Made by a program: the position numbers and the translations under genes. From assembly GCA_910586845.1 (NCBI GenBank), contig CAJUJV010000014.1:52116-60774 (forward strand): 8,659 nucleotides of DNA. The letters run 5' to 3'. Positions 1 through 6,990 of this stretch are shown here, one piece after another; positions within the stretch are counted from its first letter, which is position 1, and every line of letters starts with the position of its first letter. Below the pieces are notes generated by a model. That model saw nothing but the letters and a program-made list of their open reading frames with translations. It was not told the origin of the DNA and did not search any database. The stretch is from an uncultured Hungatella sp. (GTDB lineage Bacteria > Bacillota > Clostridia > Lachnospirales > Lachnospiraceae).

Positions 1-6
1 GAAACA

Positions 7-1389
7 TTAGTTTGCCAGGATTGCCTGTACGCCGTCTGTCATCTCGGCGATTCCTTCGTCGATGGTGCTGCCCTCGGTCATGATGTTGTCATGGCCCTCG
101 TTGAGGATGGTCTCGATCTCGGAGCTCTTTGCATGAACCGGCATCTCCAGATAAGTGTTGGCTGTCTTAAGAGCCTCTGCGCTGGCCTCATCTTCGGGGA
201 ATCCTTCCATGCCGGAGATCGCCTCTACGACTGCGTCGGTTGTGATAGCCGGGATGGTACCGGTCTTGGCAACCACCTCTGCGCCGTCAGGTCCGCAGAC
301 AAATTTTACGAACTCCCATGCCAGATCCTTGTGAGGAGCCGATGTGGGGATGGACAGACAGGTAATGGTCGCCAGAGTGGAACCCGGCTCTACGCCTTCC
401 GCATGAGGATATTTTACAAGGCCCCAGTCTGCTACTTCCTCGCCGTACTCGCCGGTTTTGATCTTCTCGATCAGTGTGGGGATAAACCAGGAACCCATAT
501 TCATCATAGCCACATTGCCCTGTGCAAATGCACCTGAATAGTGTAAGCTGGAGGTCTTAAGGGTTGCATAGTCCTGGCATACGCCGTCTTCCTGCTGGGC
601 CAGGATCATCTCATAGTAGGGCTTTAAGAATTCATAATTGCCGTCCACGATGGAATTTTTGCCATCCAGGATACCGAACAGCTGGACGGCGGATCTCCAG
701 GTGTGATAATGAGCGCCGTATACTTCCTGGCCCGGAGTGGTATTGGTTACGCTTCTTGCAAGGGCGTCGTACTGCTCAAAGGTCATATCGTTGGTAGGAT
801 AAGCCACATTTGCGTTGTCAAACACTTTCTTGTTGTAGAACAGCACCCAGAAGTCGCTTCGGAAGGGCAGTTCATACAGCTTCCCATCCACGGTTACCTG
901 GTCCGTGATCCCGCCGTACTGGGACAGATCCACGCTGTCTTTTGCGATATAGTCATCCAGCGCTTCCAGCACGCCTTTGTTCACCAGAGTCGTGTAACCG
1001 GGCACATCCTTGATGGTGGCAATGTCAAAATCAGAACCGCTTCCTGTCAGCTCCGTGGCCAGGACTGTCTGATAATCTGCAGAGCCCAGGTCTACCATCT
1101 CGATCTTCACTCCCGGGTTGGCCGCCTCAAAGGCGTCGATGAGAGGCTGATAATATACGGTGGAAGAGATATCCCACACTGCCCATTTCAGAACAGTGTC
1201 CCCCTCTCCGGCAGGCGCCGCGGTCTCTCCTGTTCCTGCCGCCGCCGCTGCCGTAGTCTGAGCCGCCGTGGTGCCTCCGTCTGCCGCTGCCGTGGTGGCA
1301 TCGGTGCCGGAAGAGCTTCCTCCGCAGCCTGCCAGACTCATGGCTGTCATAGTACATGCCAGTGTCAGTCCAAGTAATCTTTTTTTCAT
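7..1389 (-). CDS. ABC transporter sugar-binding lipoprotein (extracellular solute-binding protein family 1)
   Basis: A 460-residue lipoprotein that should capture a sugar or oligosaccharide outside the membrane and deliver it to an ABC permease. The N-terminus has a KKR positive patch, a hydrophobic stretch and a lipobox ending SLAGC, so Cys22 should be lipidated. Residues about 23-62 are a low-complexity Ala/Thr/Gly/Ser linker, then the binding fold begins (VLKWAVWD). Family 1 features include the AFEAANPGVKIEM segment (about 87-98), LYELPFRSD (171-179), LFYNKKVFDNA (183-193), GNVAMMNMGSW (291-301) and a C-terminal AWEFVKFVCGPDGAEV. The open frame runs 56 codons further upstream, but that stretch contains the promoter and ribosome site; the Met at 1389 has AGGAGG 8 nt upstream and starts a proper signal peptide. 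It is divergent from the YesM/YesN-type pair, which probably regulates it. Permease genes are expected beyond the left edge. The substrate cannot be read from sequence; nearby lyase context suggests an oligosaccharide. Confidence 0.93.
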   Translation of the reverse strand: MKKRLLGLTLACTMTAMSLAGCGGSSSGTDATTAAADGGTTAAQTTAAAAAGTGETAAPAGEGDTVLKWAVWDISSTVYYQPLIDAFEAANPGVKIEMVDLGSADYQTVLATELTGSGSDFDIATIKDVPGYTTLVNKGVLEALDDYIAKDSVDLSQYGGITDQVTVDGKLYELPFRSDFWVLFYNKKVFDNANVAYPTNDMTFEQYDALARSVTNTTPGQEVYGAHYHTWRSAVQLFGILDGKNSIVDGNYEFLKPYYEMILAQQEDGVCQDYATLKTSSLHYSGAFAQGNVAMMNMGSWFIPTLIEKIKTGEYGEEVADWGLVKYPHAEGVEPGSTLATITCLSIPTSAPHKDLAWEFVKFVCGPDGAEVVAKTGTIPAITTDAVVEAISGMEGFPEDEASAEALKTANTYLEMPVHAKSSEIETILNEGHDNIMTEGSTIDEGIAEMTDGVQAILAN

Positions 1390-1397
1390 GTCTTTTT

Positions 1398-1403
1398 CCT
1401 CCT
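1398..1403 (-). promoter_or_regulatory. Ribosome binding site of the solute-binding protein
   Basis: On the minus strand this reads AGGAGG, 8 nt before the ATG at 1389. It selects this start over the upstream in-frame Met at 1557, which would give a protein whose first 56 residues are not a signal peptide. Confidence 0.85.
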
Positions 1404-1420
1404 CTTTCTTTTGTACGTTC

Positions 1421-1426
1421 AGTATA
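1421..1426 (-). promoter_or_regulatory. Candidate -10 box for the solute-binding protein gene
   Basis: The minus strand reads TATACT here, placing a start of transcription near 1414 and a leader of about 25 nt containing the AGGAGG site. The hexamer 17 nt upstream (TTCTGG) matches the -35 consensus poorly. A weak -35 is typical of promoters that need an activator, which fits control by the adjacent AraC-type regulator, but this is inference from the sequence alone. Confidence 0.5.
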
Positions 1427-1512
1427 CCTGATTTTTTCTGCCCCCAGAATGGAATAAATTGCACAAAAGATTTACTATTTCTATCTGAAATCCCGTCCTT
1501 TTTTAATTCCAT

Positions 1513-1544
1513 GTAATTTTTTATGAAGTTGCGGTAATTTTTTA
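1513..1544. repeat. Paired 11-bp direct repeats, candidate regulator binding site
   Basis: The sequence GTAATTTTTTA occurs exactly twice, at 1513-1523 and 1534-1544, with starts 21 bp apart, i.e. two helical turns. It lies between the promoters of the divergent solute-binding protein and histidine kinase genes. AraC-family domains commonly bind two half-sites in direct orientation on one face of the helix, so this may be the operator of the response regulator encoded at 3511-5106. The AT-rich, T-run nature of the repeat makes chance similarity possible. Confidence 0.45.
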
Positions 1545-1568
1545 AGGTTATATACACATGGTTTTTTG

Positions 1569-1597
1569 TTGACTTTTTCCAAAATATGTATCATACT
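1569..1597 (+). promoter_or_regulatory. Sigma-A type promoter for the two-component operon
   Basis: TTGACT at 1569-1574 is a near-consensus -35 box, followed after exactly 17 bp by CATACT (1592-1597), a 4-of-6 match to the -10 consensus. Transcription should start near 1604. The promoter covers the first ATG of the open frame (1586), so that ATG would not be in the message and the start at 1643 is favoured. Confidence 0.65.
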
Positions 1598-1632
1598 TTT
1601 TATAGTTTATCAGAACCCTTTACACAGAAGAC

Positions 1633-1636
1633 AGGA
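1633..1636 (+). promoter_or_regulatory. Ribosome binding site of the histidine kinase
   Basis: AGGA lies 6 nt before the ATG at 1643. No comparable site precedes the ATG at 1586, whose upstream sequence is the promoter's -35 region and T-rich spacer. This supports 1643 as the start. Confidence 0.6.
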
Positions 1637-1642
1637 TATCTT

Positions 1643-3505
1643 ATGAAACTTATCACCTTTTACAAATCCATCAAAGGAAAAATCGTAGCCATCACCATCG
1701 GGACCACGCTCCTGATTACACTCCTGACCGTGGGAGTCTGCTTTACGGTATTTCAGTCCCTGCTTTACCGCAATCAGATCCAGTCTGTGGAATTCAGCCT
1801 CCAGCTGGTAGCCGGCAATGTATCTTCAGATATGAACGATATCCGGTCTTTTCTCCGCTGGTGCGGTTCCAACAGCCATATCCTCAACTATCTGGAAACG
1901 TTTCATGACAAGGACCCTCTGGCTGTTGCCTCCAAGGACAACAAAGGACTGAAAAGCATCGCCGTCAATGCCTATGAGCGTCTGAAAGAAGAATATCACA
2001 ACACAAGACCATCCCGCTACATTACCAGAGTAGTGATCTCCAACAACGGCTCCACCAACTATCTTCAGGTGCTGCCCACCTCCGGAGATACCTCCTCCTA
2101 TAACGTAGCTTCCCTGGCCCGGTCAGAGCTTCTGGCCTCCTTTCTCACATCTCCGGACCATGAGTGTCCCGGTATTATCAATGACCCTTTTTATCAGGAA
2201 TTTCAGGATTCTCCGATCCTGCCCATGATACGGCCTGTATACAACTCCTTCGGCAGCGATGCCATCGGCTGGATCTATCTGTCCGTGTCCGCCAATATCA
2301 TCATGGACCGTCTGAAGTCCTTTCCGCTCCCCGCAGACAGCTGTCTCTACATATCTGTGGGAGATCAGTATTATCTGGTCCGAGACAATGGCTTCCAGAA
2401 GATTTCCCGGGACTTCACTTCCGTGTCCACGGAGAGGACAGACAGCACCGATCCCGGAACCAGAGTCCATAAGGTCCGTATGGCTGACGGCACATCCCAG
2501 ATCCTGATCTCCTATCCTCTGGGACAGGACGGCTGGTACATCCACCAGATCCTGTCCAGACAGCAGCTGGAACAGCAGCGAAAGGTCTATCTTCTCCTCA
2601 TCGCCGCCATCTGTATTGCCATTTTATCCCTGGGACTGTCCATGGTCTACTCTCTCAACCGGACCATCAGTCAGCCTGTGACCAGGCTTCGGAAAAAGAT
2701 CCGTGAAATTGCCCTCGGCGACTTTTCCAGAGACGATTCCATTGAGTGGGACCATGAACTGGGAGATATCGGCCGCGGGATCAACGAGCTGTCTTTTAAT
2801 GTGGTCAATCTCATGGAAAAGAGGATCGATGACGAAAAACAGAAAAAGGACCTGGAATACCAGATCCTCCAGAGTCAGATCAATCCTCATTTTCTGTATA
2901 ACACCTTAAACTCTATCAAATGGATGGCCACCATCCAGGGCGCCTCCGGCATCGCCGAGGTTACCACCGCCCTTGCCCGGCTCTTAAAGAGAGTTGCCAA
3001 AGGCACTTCCTCCATGATCACCCTGAAGGAGGAACTGGATCTTGTAAAGGATTATTTTCTTATCCAGCAGTACCGATACGGAGGAAGTATCTCCATCGAA
3101 TACAGGATCGAATCTGAGGAATTGTATCAGTATCAGATCCACCGTTTCTCACTGCAGCCCATCGTGGAAAATGCCCTTTTCCACGGAATTGAACCGAAGG
3201 GGTCCGCCGGCAGGATCCTGGTAGACGCCCATCTGAAAACAGACCATGGCCGCCGGGATCTCCAGATCTCCGTCACGGACAACGGAGTCGGCATGACTGC
3301 CGAGACCATCGAAAAAGTGCTGCACCAGAAGCCATCCGGCAAAAGCGCCGACTTTTTCCGTCAGGTAGGCATCGCCAATGTCAACCAGAGGATCCAGTAC
3401 GATTTCGGTCCCTCCTACGGCATCTCCATCGACAGTAAGCCGGGGGTCTATACCACCATGACGATTCTGATCCCCTGTATTTCCGGGGCAGAGAAAGGAC
3501 AGTGA
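1643..3505 (+). CDS. Sensor histidine kinase, YesM family (LytS/YehU-type His kinase)
   Basis: A 620-residue membrane sensor kinase of a two-component system. The order is: short cytoplasmic N-terminus, first membrane helix (about 14-37), a large extracellular sensor region (about 38-315, probably Cache-like), second membrane helix (about 316-337), HAMP linker (about 338-395, with the ISQPVTRLRKKI start), then the His_kinase domain with QINPHFLYNTLNSIKW, whose His416 is the phosphorylation site. The ATPase part shows an N box (LQPIVENALFHG, Asn510) and a G box (DNGVGM, 546-551). The NPHFLYN motif and the single HAMP place it in the YesM group, which typically controls carbohydrate transporter genes. 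The start at 1643 is preferred to 1586 because a promoter overlaps the latter. The response regulator follows after 5 bp, so the two are co-transcribed. The ligand is unknown; it may be the sugar bound by the divergent solute-binding protein, or sensed through that protein. Confidence 0.95.
   Translation: MKLITFYKSIKGKIVAITIGTTLLITLLTVGVCFTVFQSLLYRNQIQSVEFSLQLVAGNVSSDMNDIRSFLRWCGSNSHILNYLETFHDKDPLAVASKDNKGLKSIAVNAYERLKEEYHNTRPSRYITRVVISNNGSTNYLQVLPTSGDTSSYNVASLARSELLASFLTSPDHECPGIINDPFYQEFQDSPILPMIRPVYNSFGSDAIGWIYLSVSANIIMDRLKSFPLPADSCLYISVGDQYYLVRDNGFQKISRDFTSVSTERTDSTDPGTRVHKVRMADGTSQILISYPLGQDGWYIHQILSRQQLEQQRKVYLLLIAAICIAILSLGLSMVYSLNRTISQPVTRLRKKIREIALGDFSRDDSIEWDHELGDIGRGINELSFNVVNLMEKRIDDEKQKKDLEYQILQSQINPHFLYNTLNSIKWMATIQGASGIAEVTTALARLLKRVAKGTSSMITLKEELDLVKDYFLIQQYRYGGSISIEYRIESEELYQYQIHRFSLQPIVENALFHGIEPKGSAGRILVDAHLKTDHGRRDLQISVTDNGVGMTAETIEKVLHQKPSGKSADFFRQVGIANVNQRIQYDFGPSYGISIDSKPGVYTTMTILIPCISGAEKGQ
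3494..3499 (+). promoter_or_regulatory. Ribosome binding site of the response regulator
   Basis: AAAGGA lies inside the last codons of the kinase gene, 11 nt before the ATG at 3511 but only 2 nt before an in-frame GTG at 3502. The GTG is too close to be served by it, so the ATG start is chosen, although 11 nt is slightly long. Confidence 0.5.
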
Positions 3506-3510
3506 CTGAT

Positions 3511-5106
3511 ATGATAAAATTGTTGATTGTGGACGATGAGCCTCTTGTTCAGATTGGTATTAAATCCATGCTGAACTGGGCCGAATACGGCATCGAGATC
3601 TGCGGTGCTGCCATGAACGGAGCCGTAGCTTTGGAAATGATCGAAGAATACTCGCCGGAGATCGTCATTACCGATATCCGTATGCCCATCATGAACGGGC
3701 TGGAACTGGCAAAGACCTGCCGCGACACTTACGGACGGATCCCCCTGTTTATCATCCTTACCAGCTATGAAGAATTTGAACTGGCAAGACAGGCTCTGTC
3801 TTATGAAGTAGTAGATTACCTGATCAAGCTGGAGCTGGACCCTGAGTCTCTGGCAGTTTCCATCGAAAAGGCCCGGAAACGGCTCCATGATCTGCAGGCC
3901 ACCGAGGCCTTCCGCAATGCCGGGCGGCCTCTTCTGCAGACTTACAGGGACAAATTCTTTCTCCGGCTCCTTCACAACCTTTTTGACAACGAAGAGCAGT
4001 TCAAACTGCAGGTTAAGGATCTGAATCTTGATTTTTCAGACCAGTATTATGCAGCCGCTCACTGTGAGATCCTGGAAGACTCGATCCAGGGCATGACCCA
4101 TGAACAGCTGATGAACCTTTACACCAGCACTCTGCAGATGGTCAGGGACATCTTAAACCGCCACCTGCCATGCCATGTGATCTCCCTGGACATGAAGCAT
4201 TTTTCCATCATCTTTCACTTTTCCTCTGTCAGCGGCCAGGAGCACCGGAAGATGACAGAGGCCATCCACAATGCGGGAACCATGGTACACAACTATTTTA
4301 ATGTCCGCCTGACCGTAGGTATCGGCTCCGTGGCAGATGCTCCCTTAAAGATCAGCGACTCCTATCAGGATGCCAGGATCGCCTTTTCCTCCGCCACCCT
4401 GGAGAACCCTTATCTGGATTATGATCAGGTAAAGCCGGAGTCCATCAAAAATTCCTTTAACATCACCCTGTTTAAAAATGATCTCATCCGGGCCTTTGAG
4501 GAATTCGATTCCTCTGTCCTTTACGATACCCTGACTCAGATCATCGAGTTGTTCCGCCAGAACCCTCTCCGCTATCTCCAGGCCATCGACGGCGCCTGCA
4601 ATATCCTCTACCTGGCTCTGTCCCTTCTTCCCGGGGGAGAGGAAACTCTCAGCGGAATCTTCTGCGAAGATGCCGACGGCTACCGTTCCATCTACCGCAT
4701 GGGCAATGTGGAACAGGTAGCCGAATGGATGACCCGCCTCCGGGACGGTCTCTGTGATACCCTGAAATCCAAACGGGTCACTTACAAAGAGCATCTTATC
4801 TCCAATGTACAGAAATATATCCAGAATCACATCGAAGAACGGCTGACTCTCAACGAAGTGGCCGCAGTATTCGGTCTGAGCCCCAACTATCTCAGCGTAC
4901 TGTTTAAGAAGACCTGCAGCGTCGGTTTCTCCGAGTATATCACCCAGCTGAAAATCAGCCTGGCAAAAACCATGCTGCGGGAACAGGACATGAAAGTCTA
5001 CGAAGTGGCGGACCGGCTGGGGTTCGAAAGCGCTTTCTATTTCAGCAAGGTGTTTAAGAAAGTAGTCGGGGTTTCTCCCAGGGAGTTTGTCCAGCAAAAT
5101 CCCTGA
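3511..5106 (+). CDS. Response regulator with AraC-type DNA-binding domain, YesN family
   Basis: A 531-residue cytoplasmic transcription regulator, partner of the preceding kinase. The receiver domain (about 1-125) has the acidic pair Asp8/Asp9, the phosphoacceptor Asp55 in VITDIRMP, Thr84/Ser85 and Lys107, so all catalytic positions are present. A long middle region (about 126-425) carries the weakly conserved TVGIGSVADAPLKISDSYQDARIA segment usual in YesN proteins and related to degenerate GGDEF folds. The C-terminus (about 431-529) is an AraC/XylS domain with two helix-turn-helix units: LTLNEVAAVFGLSPNYLSVLFKK and VYEVADRLGFESAFYFSKVFKK, ending VSPREF. Proteins of this kind usually activate neighbouring ABC sugar-transport genes, here most likely the divergent solute-binding protein. 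An alternative GTG start at 3502 would add three residues and overlap the kinase stop. The gene ends in a hairpin shared with the convergent lyase gene. Confidence 0.95.
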   Translation: MIKLLIVDDEPLVQIGIKSMLNWAEYGIEICGAAMNGAVALEMIEEYSPEIVITDIRMPIMNGLELAKTCRDTYGRIPLFIILTSYEEFELARQALSYEVVDYLIKLELDPESLAVSIEKARKRLHDLQATEAFRNAGRPLLQTYRDKFFLRLLHNLFDNEEQFKLQVKDLNLDFSDQYYAAAHCEILEDSIQGMTHEQLMNLYTSTLQMVRDILNRHLPCHVISLDMKHFSIIFHFSSVSGQEHRKMTEAIHNAGTMVHNYFNVRLTVGIGSVADAPLKISDSYQDARIAFSSATLENPYLDYDQVKPESIKNSFNITLFKNDLIRAFEEFDSSVLYDTLTQIIELFRQNPLRYLQAIDGACNILYLALSLLPGGEETLSGIFCEDADGYRSIYRMGNVEQVAEWMTRLRDGLCDTLKSKRVTYKEHLISNVQKYIQNHIEERLTLNEVAAVFGLSPNYLSVLFKKTCSVGFSEYITQLKISLAKTMLREQDMKVYEVADRLGFESAFYFSKVFKKVVGVSPREFVQQNP

Positions 5107-5136
5107 GAGACCTGCCTGTCCTTACAGGCAGATCTC
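5107..5136. terminator. Shared hairpin between convergent genes
   Basis: CTGCCTGT (5112-5119) and ACAGGCAG (5124-5131) form a perfect 8-bp stem with a 4-nt CCTT loop; after one mismatch, GAGA (5107-5110) and TCTC (5133-5136) extend it by 4 bp. It starts right after the response regulator stop and contains the lyase stop codon (5122-5124) in and beside its loop. Neither side has a good U-tract (on the minus strand a TTTT follows several bases later), so it may act as a weak bidirectional terminator or an mRNA 3'-end stabiliser. Confidence 0.5.
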
Positions 5137-6990
5137 CTCCGGTATTACAAGCTGTACCCTGTCTCCTGCAAAGGTTACAAGGGTACGGAAAATATTATGA
5201 TGCCATGCGGTCTTAAGCCTGGGATCCGTGATGGGGATCTCTTCTGTGCAGATCCGGGCCGCTCCCTTTATCCGGCAGCTTCCCCGATCTCCCAGGATCA
5301 TCCGGCAGTCCCGCCCCTTCTCCTCTGGTTCTGTCCCACCCTGTCTCCGGCCGGCTTCCTCCCAGCGAATCTCCGGCTTTTCATAAGTCATCAGGGACAG
5401 TACCGGCGGTTCCCCGTTTCCCTGACACAGATCCGTAATGACGATCCTCTGTCCCTTTTCCAGGCAGGCCTCTCTCACATAAGATCGGACACTGCCTTCC
5501 TCCCAGGCCCCGGCCAGTTCCATCCGGATCCTGGAGGCAGTCTCTCCCAGCTCATATTCTACCTGTGATGCCCCGAATTCTTCTCCGTCCTTCTGCATCT
5601 TTCCTCCGAAGGTGGGAAGATTGTGATACTGGGACTGCATGGTCCAGATCTCATATCTCTGAGGCGAAAAAGTCTTCTTCGTATAGCTCTCCACCCCCAC
5701 ATCTATAAACACAGGCTGTCCGTCTCTGTATATCGTAAAGCTCCCCGTATCGTTGTGGTTATGGCTGTCGCCGTTGTCCCCCGCCTTGACGGCCAGGCAA
5801 AATCTCCTGTCTCTCGCAATAAAAAGGCCTGTGCTGGGAAAATAGACATCGTCAATAACCGTCTCCCCGTCCCGCCTGTATTCCATCATCTCTTTATGGT
5901 AAAAAGCCGCCTGTACCCGGTACAGCAGGTTGTGTTCTTCCGGAGTCAGCCGCTGCCTGCCGTCCAGATTCTGATAGTCCTCAGCCGCAAACGCCGTCAG
6001 TCCCCTGCTGTCGGTCCGCTTTCCAAACAGATATTCCCGGACGCCGCAGGCTCCGGCCATGGGAGAACAATCTGCAAAATTAATGTAATAGGGACCTGCC
6101 ACATGGACTTTCATGATATATTCGGCTATATTCCGGATCTTGTCCTCCCGGTAAAGAGGCTCAAAGGCGCCGCCGCAGACCTGATTAAGGATCTCCATGG
6201 CATTAAACAATGTCAAACCTGCATGGCGGTAATACTGGGCTCCCTCATCGCAGCATCCGTCCTCCCCGTACTCGTCAAGGAAATAGTCAAGGCTCCTGCA
6301 GGCCTTTTCCATGACGGCTTTCTGAATACCCGTATCCAGAGGTCTGGTAAAGACTGCCAGAAGCACATTCTGGGTACACCAGGAGGTCCAGTTATTCATA
6401 GGGGACTTTCCGTCTCCCATCCACCAGAAATGCTGCTCCAGATAAGGTTCGAAGATCCTGGTCTCCAGATTATGATCGATCAGCACAGATACTGCCGGGC
6501 TGATCCCGGCAAGGCAGTCCCGCAGCAGGTATTCTGTCAGCGCCAGAACCGCCCCGGTCTCCGCCGCAAACAGATCGACCACGGGACGGGTGACATCGGG
6601 AAGCAGCAGCTGAGGCGTATCCCGGATGTAGCTGTTGTGGGCCGGAAGCTGCCATGCGGCCTCCCCACAGATCAGAAAGATCACGTTGATGATGGTATCC
6701 AGGAACCTTCCCCGGTACTCGGCGCACTCTGCCAGAACCAGGGCATCCAGGGCTGTCAGCCGTTCGAAGATCCTGTCCTCATAATTGCTCCGGTTCCCTG
6801 TCCTGCAGAATTCCATAAAATCCGTGGCATAGACAGGAGGAAACGGGTGACCGATCCATTTCTCCCCCTCTTCCACCAGAAGGTTTCTGTAATCAGCCGG
6901 TATCTTCTCCCAGGGCTCCCGGCATACGGCAGGCGGCAGGGCCGTAAACAGACCGCTGATCTCTGCACTCTTCCCAATCTCTCTAAACAT
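5122..6990 (-). CDS. Heparinase II/III family protein, probable cytoplasmic polysaccharide lyase
   Basis: A 622-residue protein of the heparinase II/III family, whose characterised members cleave uronic-acid-containing polysaccharides by beta-elimination. Residues about 1-350 look like the alpha-helical toroid domain, with NNWTSWCTQN (199-208) and DEYGEDGCCDEGAQYYRHAG (239-258), which supplies candidate catalytic Glu249, Tyr253/254 and His256. Residues about 385-620 are the beta-sandwich part, with the hallmark SHNHNDTGSFTIYRDGQPVFIDVG (409-432), including His410 and His412, the usual metal or catalytic positions. A Glu/Gly/Arg-rich stretch at 544-561 looks like a surface loop. There is no signal peptide, so it should act inside the cell on imported oligosaccharides. 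The Met at 6990 is chosen over 7074 because it has AGGAG 9 nt upstream and makes only an 8-bp overlap with the kinase gene, suggesting translational coupling. The substrate (heparin-like, alginate-like or other uronide) cannot be assigned. Confidence 0.88.
   Translation of the reverse strand: MFREIGKSAEISGLFTALPPAVCREPWEKIPADYRNLLVEEGEKWIGHPFPPVYATDFMEFCRTGNRSNYEDRIFERLTALDALVLAECAEYRGRFLDTIINVIFLICGEAAWQLPAHNSYIRDTPQLLLPDVTRPVVDLFAAETGAVLALTEYLLRDCLAGISPAVSVLIDHNLETRIFEPYLEQHFWWMGDGKSPMNNWTSWCTQNVLLAVFTRPLDTGIQKAVMEKACRSLDYFLDEYGEDGCCDEGAQYYRHAGLTLFNAMEILNQVCGGAFEPLYREDKIRNIAEYIMKVHVAGPYYINFADCSPMAGACGVREYLFGKRTDSRGLTAFAAEDYQNLDGRQRLTPEEHNLLYRVQAAFYHKEMMEYRRDGETVIDDVYFPSTGLFIARDRRFCLAVKAGDNGDSHNHNDTGSFTIYRDGQPVFIDVGVESYTKKTFSPQRYEIWTMQSQYHNLPTFGGKMQKDGEEFGASQVEYELGETASRIRMELAGAWEEGSVRSYVREACLEKGQRIVITDLCQGNGEPPVLSLMTYEKPEIRWEEAGRRQGGTEPEEKGRDCRMILGDRGSCRIKGAARICTEEIPITDPRLKTAWHHNIFRTLVTFAGDRVQLVIPEEICL

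Noticed and set aside
703..1377. A 224-codon plus-strand open frame opposite the solute-binding protein
   Set aside because: Its Cys/Arg/Ser-rich end is the mirror of the Ala/Thr/Gly linker of the lipoprotein; no independent coding evidence.
1390..1642. Catabolite-repression (cre) site in the divergent intergenic region
   Set aside because: No stretch matches the TGNAANCGNNNNCA pattern; the nearest candidate around 1524-1535 has a misplaced CG.
4345..5097. A 250-codon minus-strand open frame opposite the response regulator
   Set aside because: Fully antisense to the well-supported AraC-type regulator, with no domain of its own.
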